Positions 36,899 to 45,919 of a DNA stretch of 64,000 nucleotides are shown here, in pieces. The DNA lies in the NCBI RefSeq assembly GCF_014650715.1, contig NZ_BMVM01000007.1, positions 310,001-374,000 of the forward strand. Reading direction: 5' to 3'. The position numbers and the translations under genes were made by a program. Position 1 is the first letter of the stretch; every line of letters begins with the position of its first letter. A model generated the notes under the pieces. It was not told the DNA's origin and did no database searches. It saw only the letters and a list, made by a program, of their open reading frames with translations. This stretch comes from Streptomyces bluensis. Lineage in GTDB: Bacteria > Actinomycetota > Actinomycetes > Streptomycetales > Streptomycetaceae.

Positions 36899-37936
36899 TC
36901 AGCTGCCGGTACGTGTTGCGGGCAGTCCGCGCAGGAGAGCGGCGGCGCGCGTCGCGGCCGGCGGGGAGCTGTAGGCGGCGGTGATCTGCAGGGCGCGGCG
37001 GGCGCCCGGGCCCTGGCGCTCTCCGGCGGCGAGCGCTGTGCGTTCACGCCAGAGGTCGAAGCGGGGGTCGTAGGGGATGACGTTCAGGTGGGTGTGGCGT
37101 TTCCAGTAGTAGGCGAGCGGGTCGCCCTCGCGGGCGGGCCATTGGGCGTCCCATCCGTAGGGCTCGTCGCGCAGTTCCAGGCATGTTTCGTAGATCGGTG
37201 CGCTGGCGGGCTGGTAGCGCACATCGAGCGACAGACGCAGGTGGCGGCCGGTGTTGGGGGTGCCGCGGTGGACGGTGTGCGCGGTGAAGATGAGGACGTC
37301 ACCGGGGGCCACGGCACCGCTGTGGGCGTGCTGGGGGTGAACGTTGGCCTCCCAGCCGATGGCGGTGGAGGCCAGCCTGAGCGGCAGGATGCCGTCGCGG
37401 TGGGAGGCTGGGAGGATCGCGAGGGCGCCGGTCCCGGGGCCTGCCGGGGCGAGCGGAGTCCACACCGTCAGGGTCTGCTCGGAACCCTGGATCTCGGGCC
37501 AGTCCTGATGCCAGCCGGTCTCGGCGGGCCCGGGGACGGGGCGGGGGTGCACGGCGCGCAGGACCTTGCGCGGGTGGACGAGCAGATCGGCATGGCCGGT
37601 CAGGGTGGTCAGCAGGGCGAGCAGGCGCGGGTGATGCATGAGCGCGTGCACCTCGCGGTGGGCCCACATCCGGCGGTGCACACTCCGGTAGGCAGGGGCC
37701 GGATCCCACACCGCCGCGTGCGGATCGGCCTGCGGGGCAGGTTCGCCGGCGTCGGCGGGCAGCAGCCACCCGGCCTGGTCGGCGACGGCCAGGACGTGAC
37801 GGCGTACGGCGGCGACGTCCGCGACGGGCAGGACCCCGCGCAGGTAGAGGTAGCCCTCGGCGCGCAGCCGGGAGAGCAGGGCGGCCGGGGAGTCGAGCAG
37901 GGGTGTGGAGTCGAAGAACGACCGGAGCTCGGTCAT
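36899..37936 (-). CDS. Phytanoyl-CoA dioxygenase (PhyH)-family oxygenase
   Basis: A 345-aa non-haem Fe(II)/2-oxoglutarate oxygenase. The metal ligands are in ETGWHQDWPEIQG (H-x-D near residue 155) and FTAHTVHRGTPNTGRHLR (distal His plus the 2OG-binding Arg, near 235). GALAILPASHRDG is the typical loop between them. It is intact, unlike its upstream paralogue, whose stop overlaps this ATG (37936) by four bases. It is the last gene of the SagB arm. A role in hydroxylating the RiPP product is likely but inferred. Confidence 0.86.
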   Translation of the reverse strand: MTELRSFFDSTPLLDSPAALLSRLRAEGYLYLRGVLPVADVAAVRRHVLAVADQAGWLLPADAGEPAPQADPHAAVWDPAPAYRSVHRRMWAHREVHALMHHPRLLALLTTLTGHADLLVHPRKVLRAVHPRPVPGPAETGWHQDWPEIQGSEQTLTVWTPLAPAGPGTGALAILPASHRDGILPLRLASTAIGWEANVHPQHAHSGAVAPGDVLIFTAHTVHRGTPNTGRHLRLSLDVRYQPASAPIYETCLELRDEPYGWDAQWPAREGDPLAYYWKRHTHLNVIPYDPRFDLWRERTALAAGERQGPGARRALQITAAYSSPPAATRAAALLRGLPATRTGS

Positions 37937-38641
37937 GACGCCTCCAGGAAGCGGGAGGTGGCGCGGTCGGGGTTGGTGACGTCGCGGTGCGGGGCGGTGG
38001 GCACCAGCGCAAGGGGGTCGGGCAGGCGCAGCTGGGGGTCGCGAGCCCAGTGGCCAGGGTCGTCCGGGTGCTCGCACTCGTAGGGGGCGAGCAGGGCGGT
38101 GGCGGCGAGGGGCGCGTCCGTGCGCTGGTAGCGGACATCAAGGGAAATGCGCCCGGCGGGGCCGGTCGGCGGGAGAGTGGAGTGGACGGTGAGCGAGTGG
38201 AAGACCACCACGTCGCTGGCCGACAGCGGCAGGGGCCTCCAGTTCGTGCAGGGGGACCCAGGCGGTGAGAGTGTCGATCGCGCCTTGGACGTAGCGATAG
38301 TCCTGGTGCGGTTCGGTGGCCCACGGGCCGGGACCGGGCGCGGCCAGGCGCAGGAACCGGCGGGGCTGGGCCCACACCTCGCCGCTGAGGAGGTCGGCCA
38401 TCAGCGTGGCGAGCGCCGGGTAGTGGGTGAGCCGGTGCTGGGCCTTGCTGTCGTACCCGGCGGCGCGCAGCTGCTGGATGCCGGGCTGGCCGGCCCGCAG
38501 CCGGGCCAGCGGGTCGCCGGGGCCGAGCGGCTGAAGGCGGGCGTCGAGCTGGGTGGCGAAGTCGCCGAGCAGGGTGGGGTCGATGAGGCCGGGCAGGACG
38601 GCGTAGCCGTCGCGGCGTAACGCCGTGGCGGTGGCGGTCAC
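37933..38641 (-). pseudogene. PhyH-family oxygenase with frameshift and internal deletion
   Basis: From the GTG at 38641 the frame gives a good PhyH start (ALRRDGYAVLPGLIDPTLLG) up to HQDYRYVQGAIDTLTAWVPL. Near 38235 it leaves the family, and the correct continuation (SASDVVVFHSLTVHSTLPP and RISLDVRYQRTDAPL) is in another frame that ends at 37933. Compared with the intact neighbour, about 40 residues around GALAILPASHR are also missing at the junction. A simple sequencing error would not remove those residues, so this one is probably really broken. Both metal-ligand motifs survive on either side of the lesion. Confidence 0.75.
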
Positions 38642-39447
38642 CTCTGCCCCTTGAGCCGGGCGACGCAGGCGTACAGGACGTTGTCCATCTCCACCAGCTC
38701 GGCGCCGTGTTCGGCCAGGACCGCCTTGACCCGCTCGAACAGGTCGGCGCGGGCGGACTCGTCGAGCACGGCGGCGTTGGCGTAGGACAGCAGCAGCTCG
38801 TAGTGGGCGTCCGGGGCCAGGCGGAGGGTGTCGTGGCTGACCTGCCACCACGGTGTATCGAACCGGCCGGAGGCGGCGAGTTCGGCGCGGCCCTCGGCGG
38901 CGCGGGCCTCGATGCCGCTGAGGTGGGTTGCGGGGTCGCGGACGGCGTCGGGGTGGTCGTGCGCGAGTACCTCGTTCAGCGCCTGCTGCAGGGAGGGGTC
39001 GGCGACGATCGGGAAGTTCCAGATCAGCGCCAGGCGCCCGCCCTCGGTGAGCAGGTCGGCGGCGTGGCCGTAGGAGACGGCCGGGTCGATCCACTGCCAG
39101 GCGTTGGCGGAGACGACGGCGGCGAACGAGCCGTTGGGGGCGGTGTAGTCCTCGAAGAAGCCGCCGGTCACGGTGACGCCGGGATCGTCCGCGGTGTGCT
39201 TGGCGAGCAGGGAGCGCAGCCGTTCCCCGGGTTCCAGGGCGGTGACCTCGACGCCGGCGGCGCGCAGCGGCAGGGTGAGCTGTCCGGATCCGGCGCCGAC
39301 TTCGAGCACTTGGTCGCCGGGGGCGAGCGCGGTGACGTGGACGAGGGAGGTGACCAGGTGGTGGGGGATGCCGGGGCGGGCGGTGTCGTAGACGTCGGCG
39401 ACCTTGTCGAACGCCAGCTTGTTGTCCCGGCGGGTGTTGGCCTTCAC
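38638..39447 (-). CDS. SAM-dependent class I methyltransferase
   Basis: A 269-aa methyltransferase. Motif I is VLEVGAGSGQLTLPL (about residue 50), the acidic residue after strand 2 is in VTALEPGERL, and AAVVSANAWQWID and GRLALIW are the later motifs. The start is GTG at 39447, overlapping the previous stop as GTGA; its own stop overlaps the PhyH GTG in the same way. The target could be the peptide termini or a side chain of the RiPP. It is intact in a run of broken neighbours. Confidence 0.87.
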   Translation of the reverse strand: MKANTRRDNKLAFDKVADVYDTARPGIPHHLVTSLVHVTALAPGDQVLEVGAGSGQLTLPLRAAGVEVTALEPGERLRSLLAKHTADDPGVTVTGGFFEDYTAPNGSFAAVVSANAWQWIDPAVSYGHAADLLTEGGRLALIWNFPIVADPSLQQALNEVLAHDHPDAVRDPATHLSGIEARAAEGRAELAASGRFDTPWWQVSHDTLRLAPDAHYELLLSYANAAVLDESARADLFERVKAVLAEHGAELVEMDNVLYACVARLKGQR

Positions 39448-40195
39448 TGCGTGTCCTCCGTGTTCCTCGGCATGCCGATCTTCAGCATGTACAACGCCTC
39501 CTCCAGCTCGGTGTCCAGCCCGCACAGCTCCGCGGCGACCTGCTCGTCGATGGCGGGGGTCATCCACGTTCCCGCTCCCGTCCGGCCAGCGGCGAGCACC
39601 GCCGTGTGGGCCATGCGCCCGCACTCGGTGAGCACCGCGGTGCAGGCGTCCGGGCCCTGGCCGTGGGCGTGTTCGAAAGCGTGCCAGTCCACTGTGAAGA
39701 ACAGCACGGCCCCGGTGCCGAGCACCCAGTACTGGTGGGCGCAGTCCCTCAGACGGGTGTCGTGCAGCCCGGCGGTGCGCAGGTCCAGGGCGCCCGCGTG
39801 GTAGGCGTGCACGCCGCGTTCGATCCCCTCGACGTCCTGGACGGCGACGTACAGCCGCAGATGGGGCCACGCGCGCAGCAGAGCACCCCGGGACGGGCGG
39901 GCAGTTCGGCCACACGGGTGGCACGGTGGGCGTCGGCAGCGTGCAGCAGTGCCTGCGGGCGGCCCCTGCCGTGCCGGTGCCACAGGGCGGCATCCGCCGG
40001 GGCCGGGGCGAGCAGGCCCCGCTTGAGCATCCCGTCAACCAGATCCTCGGTGAACCCGGCCTCCTCCAACTCGGGCCGGGTGGACGGCGTCAGGGCTGCG
40101 GCGAGACAGGCGGCCTCCGTCCGGGTCAGCACCGGCCCGCCGGTGAACGGGTCGAGCAGGACCTGCGGCACGCTCTGCAGAGTCGTGTCGGTCAT
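39444..40195 (-). pseudogene. SagB-type dehydrogenase 2 (one-base frameshift)
   Basis: The ATG at 40195 opens a frame (LLDPFTGGPVLTRTEAACL) that is protein-like up to RATRVAELPARP. From about 39890 the continuation is in the next frame: LLRAWPHLRLYVAVQDVEG, then HQYWVLGTGAVLFFTVDW and the C-terminus. Adding one base in the CCCC/GGG run at 39886-39892 restores a single protein of about 250 aa of the flavin nitroreductase/SagB type. SagB enzymes oxidise azolines to azoles. It is either a pseudogene or an assembly error at a homopolymer. Confidence 0.72.
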
Positions 40196-41230
40196 CGGCT
40201 CAGCACTCCCATCGCCAGTACGGGCATCACGTCGGGATCCAGACCCGTATGGCCGGCCAGGGCGCGGGCGTCGAAGCCGGGCAGTTCACTCCTGGCCCAG
40301 CCCAGCCACGCGCCGAGCTCGGCCAGGTGCTGCACGACGTGCCCTGCGTCGATCAGCACGGCACGGGCGGAGCGGGCGTCGCGGTAGCGCCACATCGGCC
40401 GCTCGACGGCGCTGGCCAGCATCACCACCGCCACGGGCCCGGTGCCGCCGGTCAGTTCGGGCAGGGCCGGGCAGGCGGCGGAGAGTTCGGCCGCGTCCGG
40501 CTGGTTCTGGAGCAGGTCGAGGGCGTTGGCGCGGACGTTGTAGTGGTACAGGCCCTGCGGCATGCCCTCGGCCCGTAGCCACAGCAGGGCCTCGGTCGGG
40601 TGCCGGGCCCCGCCGGGCGGCACGGCCTTGAAGATCAGTTCGACCTGGAGGTACGTGCCGGTGTCGTCGGCGTCGAGGCGTCGCCGTTCCCCGAGGGTGC
40701 CGTCGAGCAGGAGCGCCAGCTGGTCCGGCAGCCGGTACCCGTCCTCCTCCGAGGGGTCGGCCACTGTCTGCGCCTTGGCCAGCGGCCACCGCTGGCTGCG
40801 CGGCAGGTCGGTGTAGACCGAGGGGTACGCGTCCGTGGCCGTGTACTGGCGCATCAGGGCGTTGTCGGTGTCGAACGCCTTGGCCTGGCCCATGTCCAAG
40901 AACGGGTAGGAACGGGTGGCCTGGTGATAGGCGTCGTGCCGGTGCGGGCCGCTGCCTGCGCGGGTGACGATCAGCCCGGTCTCCTTGGTGCAGTCGGTCC
41001 ACAGCGGTGCCTGGACGTCCCCCCAGCCCGGCATCTGCCCACGCCTTGAGGGCTTCGGCCTGGGTGAAGCCGCCCGGTGGCAGCGTGCTCAGCGCGGCCA
41101 ACAGGCGTACGTCGTCGACCAGCAGCGGAGGTTTCCCGTCGTGGACCGAGACGGTGATCCGCCGCTGCCCGCTCACCTCCTCAACCACCGTCAGCAGCGA
41201 CGGGTGACGCCGGAACGCGGTGCTCGTCAT
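40192..41230 (-). pseudogene. SagB-type dehydrogenase 1 (one-base frameshift in a six-C run)
   Basis: The ATG at 41230 follows GGGGAGG. The first 70 residues (RRHPSLLTVVEEVSGQRRIT to EALKAWADAGLG) are in one frame. The rest (QAPLWTDCTKETGLIVTRAG to MPVLAMGVLSR) is in another. The change falls at the run of six C at 41019-41024; one base fewer joins them into about 345 aa. The second frame has the SagB signature KAVPPGGARHPTEALLW and AGHVVQHLAELGAWLGW. The stop overlaps the next ATG (ATGA). A slippage error in sequencing, or real inactivation or phase variation, would all fit. Confidence 0.72.
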
Positions 41231-41311
41231 GGCTTCCTCCCCTTCTCGCGACGATCCCGGGGTGCGGCGCTCGCACCCCGGGACCTTGGTGGTCGTGCTC
41301 GTGTGGTCTCG

Positions 41312-41458
41312 TCAGGCGGCGGACCCCGCGGCCGTCGGCGCGGCGGGCGTCTCCTGGCCGGCCTCCGGCATCGGCGCGAGGTTGCAGGTGCCGGTCTGCA
41401 GCAGACGCGTACGGACCGTGGTGTCGTCCGCCACGTGACCGAACGTCATCTCGGGCAT
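41312..41458 (-). CDS. Second RiPP precursor peptide candidate (48 aa)
   Basis: A short gene with AGGAGAG just upstream of the ATG at 41458, 82 bases before the SagB1 start on the same strand. The peptide opens MPEMTFGHVADDTTVRTRLL, continues QTGTCNLAPMPE and ends in an Ala/Pro/Thr-rich tail (TPAAPTAAGSAA). The single Cys beside Thr residues (TGTCN) is a natural site for azoline formation followed by SagB oxidation. The tail resembles a spacer rather than a core, so cleavage may occur on both sides. It is too short for most gene finders. Confidence 0.68.
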   Translation of the reverse strand: MPEMTFGHVADDTTVRTRLLQTGTCNLAPMPEAGQETPAAPTAAGSAA

Positions 41459-41931
41459 GTCTCTCCTCGAAGGTCATGGTCCGGGCGCTGACCGCCCGGA
41501 CCGTGGTGGGCGTGCGCCGAAATCGTCACGCGCCGACGACGGCCGGGGAAGCGCGGCGCGGCTGCCTCCCCCTGCCTCGCTATGCCTCCTTATGCCTCCC
41601 GGCGCAGACCCCTTGCCCTACCGGCCCCGATGTGCCGGACACTGGCCACGCCGGATCAGGTCGAGCAGGGCGGAGACGGGGGACAGCAACACCGGTTTCC
41701 TGGGCCGTTCCTACTCGGACCCCCACCCCGCCAAGGGCCTCTACGGCGCCGCGACGCGATGAGTGGACGTTCGACCCTCGACTCCACTGGTCAGCCCGCG
41801 CCGAGCGGCGCCGCACGTAACAGCGCTGAACGGCCTCCCCCTGGCGAACCGCCGGTGCGCCCAGGAGCGCGACTAGAAGACGCGTATCCGGCTGTCGCCG
41901 AGGACGTCAGACGCCGCCGCTCGAAAGCCCT

Positions 41932-42403
41932 TCACCGCCTGGTACAGAGGTGCTCCCGCTCGGCGGCGAGCGCGGCGTCCGCGGCCTTGCGGGAGGTGTC
42001 TTCCGCGTGGGCATCATGCACCATCCGTCGCATGACCTCGGCGAGGTCGTCGGCCGCGTGGACCACACCGTAGAAGCGCCTCCACCACGGAAGGCGGACC
42101 CTCGAGGATGACGAACTCGGCGGCCCGGTGGACGCCACGGACCTGGGCTGCGAAGCGCTCCATCTTCTCGTCGACGTCCCGCAGGTCCGGCCGGTCCGCC
42201 CGCAGCGCGTCGCGCACGGCGTCCAGGGCGATGTCGCGGTCGTACACCGCGCCCAGGTAGTTCGCGTAGGCGTCCCGGCGGTGTTGCCAGCGCCACTGGC
42301 CGAACTGCGAGCGCGCCGCCGCGCGTCCGGTGACCATCGCGAAGCCGAGGGTGGCAAGTGAGCCTACGGCGGCGCCGAGCAGCGCGGTGAGTCCAGCGTC
42401 CAT
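41932..42403 (-). pseudogene. Small membrane-anchored hypothetical protein, frameshifted
   Basis: The ATG at 42403 gives an N-terminal membrane helix (LLGAAVGSLATLGFAMVT) and a helical part up to AAEFVILEGPPSVVEA. Near 42077 the natural continuation (FYGVVHAADDLAEVMRRMVH to EREHLCTRR) moves to another frame that ends at 41932. Removing one base rejoins a protein of about 157 aa. Known only as an actinobacterial hypothetical. The 470 bases from 41459 to 41931 contain nothing I can support. Confidence 0.6.
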
Positions 42404-42549
42404 GGCCCCATTCTGCCTACGGCGAGGTCCAGTTGAGGCGCGGCAAGAAGCGAGGCCAGGCGTCCGAAGTCACCCACGGGTACTCGGTGGTCGTTTACAG
42501 GGAACCGCACCAGGTCAGGGCCAGGCCGGCACGCCGCCGCATGTCATGA

Positions 42550-43605
42550 TCAGGCGCGCGACAGAGAACTCGCCTCGTATCGCAGCTGGTAGGCGCGCAC
42601 CCCACTGCCGTTCATCCGGTAAATCGTGATCGCCGACAGGAACTGCTCCTTGACCTCCAGGGTGCGCCGCCGCTCCTTCTCCGCGATACCGCTGATCCAC
42701 CGCTCCACATGCTCCGGGAGCTTGAATGCCAGCTCGTATGCCCCCTCGGCGGCCACCGGCGAAACGGTCCACTCCGCCGCCGCTCCATGCCCCCGCCGCC
42801 TGATCCGCACCGCATGGTCCGGCATCGTCTCCGCATAGGCCAGGAATCCTTTGTGGTCATCAGCGGCAAGGGGAAGGATGAACGGAGCCGACGGGAACCC
42901 GAGCAGGAGTTCCGCATCGCTGTGCTGCTGGAGCGCCGCGACGAACTGCGCGATCGCCGCTTCGGCGGCCTGCTTGAACTTGCCCTCGCCCAGAGACACC
43001 GAAGGCAGCAGGTTCACCGGAGACGTCTCCAACGCCTTCCGCAGCTCCGCGCGCAGCCACGACAGCGGAAAGGGCTGGCCGTCGGGCCAGTACTGCTTCT
43101 GTGCTTGAAACAGGGACCATGCCGTGCTCCCGATGATCCCGATCAACCACGCGAAGGACGCCCCAGAAAGGTCGACGAGCGAAATCTGATGCGCCAGTGC
43201 GTACTTCTGCGCTTCCGACGTGAAGCCGTTCGCGGAGAACAGGGCGTACGAATACTGATAGCGCTGCCTCGGCCTCGTGCCGGCGTGCGTCATGAAATTC
43301 TCGTTCACGTCGTGCAGCACGCCATGACCGTTGCGGACAATCTCCAGTCCGCAAGGCGTCTGGTAGAACTTGGCCTCAAGGAAGAGGCGGACCGGCATCG
43401 AGAACGCCGGGGTGAAGGCAAACTCTCCCAGCACATCAACCTGATGGAGGGCTCCCCTCCCACGTACCCGCAGCGTATCGCCGGTCGACACCAGCTCCAC
43501 CGGATCCTGATCTTCATGAACCAGCAGGCGGTACCCGCTGAAGCGCAGCAGCCAGGCCAGTGACTCCTCCAGCAGATAGCCCCGCAACGCGGAATCCTTG
43601 GCCAC
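42550..43605 (-). CDS. PD-(D/E)XK nuclease-like protein
   Basis: A 351-aa protein from the GTG at 43605 after GGAGGGCGGGG. The N-terminal 110 residues fit a restriction-endonuclease fold: LRGYLLEESLAWLLRFSGYR, then HQVDVLGEF and RLFLEAKFY, giving the D...E-x-K pattern of Mrr/Holliday-resolvase-like nucleases. The remaining 240 residues are unassigned. No methyltransferase is next to it, so it could act alone on modified or foreign DNA. Remnants of mobile elements lie just upstream, which supports acquisition by transfer. Confidence 0.62.
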   Translation of the reverse strand: MAKDSALRGYLLEESLAWLLRFSGYRLLVHEDQDPVELVSTGDTLRVRGRGALHQVDVLGEFAFTPAFSMPVRLFLEAKFYQTPCGLEIVRNGHGVLHDVNENFMTHAGTRPRQRYQYSYALFSANGFTSEAQKYALAHQISLVDLSGASFAWLIGIIGSTAWSLFQAQKQYWPDGQPFPLSWLRAELRKALETSPVNLLPSVSLGEGKFKQAAEAAIAQFVAALQQHSDAELLLGFPSAPFILPLAADDHKGFLAYAETMPDHAVRIRRRGHGAAAEWTVSPVAAEGAYELAFKLPEHVERWISGIAEKERRRTLEVKEQFLSAITIYRMNGSGVRAYQLRYEASSLSRA

Positions 43606-43641
43606 TCCCCCGCCCTCCCTGTGAATCGCGGTGTCACACCG

Positions 43642-43945
43642 CCTCGATCTTCTCATCACCGAACAGGTGCCGCAGATACCGGCCCGCGCCCGAATTACGG
43701 TGCGGCTACGCGAGGCGGCCGACCGGGCGGTGCACGAACGACGTTCGGGGCCACCGTGATACAAGCCGCCCGGGATCTGGGCTTGTCGTGGCCGACGGCG
43801 ATAGCCGCTTTCCACGCCCAGGCGGCCGAAGTCACCGATGCGCCGCTGCCGACACTGGCCGATGGCGGTCAGTCCACGCCCGCTGGCACACCGGTTTCGT
43901 TGACGCCTCCGGCGACGGTGGGCTGCTCGGCCAGGCCGAGGTAGG
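43642..43945 (+). pseudogene. ISL3-family transposase fragment, frameshifted
   Basis: DLLITEQVPQIPARARITVR is followed, after a frame change near 43756, by VIQAARDLGLSWPTAIAAF and HAQAAEVTDAPLP. Both stretches resemble the region just before the catalytic domain of IS204/IS1001/IS1096/IS1165-type transposases. Only about 100 residues remain, without the DDE catalytic core or terminal repeats. Confidence 0.6.
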
Positions 43946-43992
43946 TCGAAGCCTGGCTTGCCTAGGCGTAGCAGTACGGAAACGAACGGCAC

Positions 43993-44075
43993 CCTGTCCA
44001 GGTAGTGGGCGATCTGCCGCGGAATCGAGGGATGGATGTCGTACGACGCCAGTTCAGTGGGCAGGACCCATGGCC
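43993..44075 (-). pseudogene. NUDIX hydrolase C-terminal fragment
   Basis: The reading frame shows PWVLPTELASYDIHPSIPRQ and IAHYLD. It matches closely the C-terminus of the intact NUDIX protein at 58504-58974 (WILPSELDAYDIHPSMRKQI). No NUDIX box or N-terminal part is found upstream. This is a relic of a paralogue cut off by rearrangement. Confidence 0.6.
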
Positions 44076-44235
44076 GAGCAGCGCAGCGTCTTCCCGCTGA
44101 GTCGTGGCGCATCCGGCGAAAACGTCAGGTAGACGCCTTGTGACCAGGGCAGGAGCGGTGATGTGGATCGGCCAGTGGTGCACCGATCGGCGGCCTGTTG
44201 TGACTGACGCTCAATTATCGGTCTGACCTGCGCGT

Positions 44236-44388
44236 TTAGCGGCTCGTCCACCACGCTGCCCCGGCTCCCGTGGCTGTAGTGACAAGAGTGACGAGCCATG
44301 CAGGTATCCGTTGTATGACCAAGTGCAGCCCTCCAAAGTGGAGTTCGAACTGGGGCGGCGTGGTGGTCGTGTCGGTCTCCGGTTTCAT
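44236..44388 (-). CDS. Small membrane protein (50 aa)
   Basis: From the ATG at 44388 (MKPETDTTTTPPQFELHFGG), with a C-terminal hydrophobic helix (WLVTLVTTATGAGAAWW). The layout, a short polar head reading FELHFGGLHL followed by one membrane helix, matches small streptomycete proteins of unknown function as I recall them. The surrounding 44.4-45.0 kb shows only fragments without a convincing gene. Confidence 0.45.
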   Translation of the reverse strand: MKPETDTTTTPPQFELHFGGLHLVIQRIPAWLVTLVTTATGAGAAWWTSR

Positions 44389-44982
44389 GTATTCAGCGGA
44401 GCGCCCAGGGGCGGCGGCGGACAGCGGATCGCTGTTGCGGAGGTGTTGCGGACTTACTGTCATGCCGATAGGCAAGCACAGCACCGACACACGCTGTTGA
44501 TCTCTGTGGATAACGCGGGCGTTGTGGATAACTACACTCAACAGCCGCCTCGTACGGAGTCTCACGCCGCGCCGGTGTAGGCGCGCACCCTGCCGTACCA
44601 GCCGGGATGGTGTCCCATTCGTCGCTGCAGCAGCTTCGTCGTCCGTGACGAGGACAGCTCGATCCAGGCAACGCCGCCTTCGAACACTTCACGAACGCCA
44701 ACATCACCTGCGCCTGGCGCAAGATCGGTCAACTCTCGCGCCACAACGCCCGCCCGTGGATGGTGACCGCAGCCGGCTACAAAGCATCGCCCAGGACGAC
44801 GGCCACATCCGACTCCGCGGCAGGCCGCAGGCCATGAAACACGCCAACCAGGCACTCTACGAAAAGGCCGTCGACGCCCTCCTTAACAGCCTGACGGCGC
44901 GCAGGGGCGGAAGCTGACCTGCCAACGCCATGCCGAGACAGAGCAGGTCAGCACCACCCGTCAGGACCACGCAGACATAAGT

Positions 44983-44996
44983 GCTCCCGCGGGAGC
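44983..44996. promoter_or_regulatory. 14-bp palindrome upstream of PhyH gene
   Basis: GCTCCCGCGGGAGC is perfectly self-complementary and lies 64 bases before the PhyH start, where an operator would be expected. There is no further support. Confidence 0.35.
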
Positions 44997-45059
44997 GTCA
45001 ACGGGTGGCGAAGATAATTTGGTTGCTGAGGAAAGAGGCTGCCTGCTGCACTGAACGGT

Positions 45060-45815
45060 ATGGCGACGACGATCACCAGCGAGGCGCGGACCGCGTTCCG
45101 CCGAAACGGGTTCGTGGTGATTCCCGGCGTGCTCAGCGACGAGCAGATCACCGCAGGACGCAAGACCGTCACTGCGCTGCTGGAGCGGCGCCCCTTCGCC
45201 GACGATCACGTCGGACCGTATTTCCTGTGGCCCCGCTTTGATGCGGAGGGCCATCCGCTGCTCGACTTCTACCGGGAGACCGGGATCGGGGAGCTCGCCG
45301 CCCAGCTGCTGCGTTCGGATCTCGCTGTCCAAGACCCGAATGTCGCGCAGGTGGCGACGACGATCCCGCCCTGGCCGCACCGGCCGGGCGGCCCGCACGT
45401 CGACGGCCTGACGCCGTGCGAACCGGACGGGCGCCCCGGCACCTTCTCGCTGCTGGCCGGCGTATGGCTCACCGACCATGACCGGCCACACCGGGGGAAC
45501 CTGTGGATCTGGCCGGGCACACATCTGCGATTCGGGCAGTACCTCGCCGAGCGCGGTGCGGATGCTCTGGCACGGGTCGAGGAGATGAATCCGGGCCCGT
45601 ATCCGAAGATCGAGCTCGGCGAGCCGATGCAGGCGGTCGGCCCCGCCGGCAGCGTGCTGTTCTTGCACTACCTGCTCGCCCACAACATCGGCAACCACGA
45701 CGGCACGGCGGACGAGAGGCGGCGCGAGACGGTGTACTACCGGCTCCACGCGAGCGGCCACCGGGAGCGCTGGCGGCAGACGGTCACCAACCCGCTCGCC
45801 GAATTCCGCTCATAA
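45060..45815 (+). CDS. PhyH-family 2OG-Fe(II) oxygenase
   Basis: A 251-aa oxygenase. The H-x-D is in RPGGPHVDGLTPC (about residue 108) and GNLWIWPGTHLR is the family loop. The distal His is in VLFLHYLLAHNIGNHDG, followed by an Arg in RRRETVYYRLHA. It is shorter than and distinct from the PhyH pair at 37-38 kb. It is followed 104 bases later by a kinase-fold gene on the same strand. The substrate is unknown. Confidence 0.84.
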   Translation: MATTITSEARTAFRRNGFVVIPGVLSDEQITAGRKTVTALLERRPFADDHVGPYFLWPRFDAEGHPLLDFYRETGIGELAAQLLRSDLAVQDPNVAQVATTIPPWPHRPGGPHVDGLTPCEPDGRPGTFSLLAGVWLTDHDRPHRGNLWIWPGTHLRFGQYLAERGADALARVEEMNPGPYPKIELGEPMQAVGPAGSVLFLHYLLAHNIGNHDGTADERRRETVYYRLHASGHRERWRQTVTNPLAEFRS

Positions 45816-45919
45816 GAAGCGGCGCGGAGCGTCCACGCCGGCGCGTGGTGTCGGCCAACCAGGTTCGGTCGGCCTCGCCCTGTCGAAATGCGGCGTCCGG
45901 GCTGGAAGGATCAGACGTC

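Noticed and set aside
44522..44917. 131-residue plus-strand frame and 97-residue minus-strand frame at 44.6-44.9 kb
   Set aside because: Only short protein-like stretches occur, in conflicting frames; no gene can be defined.
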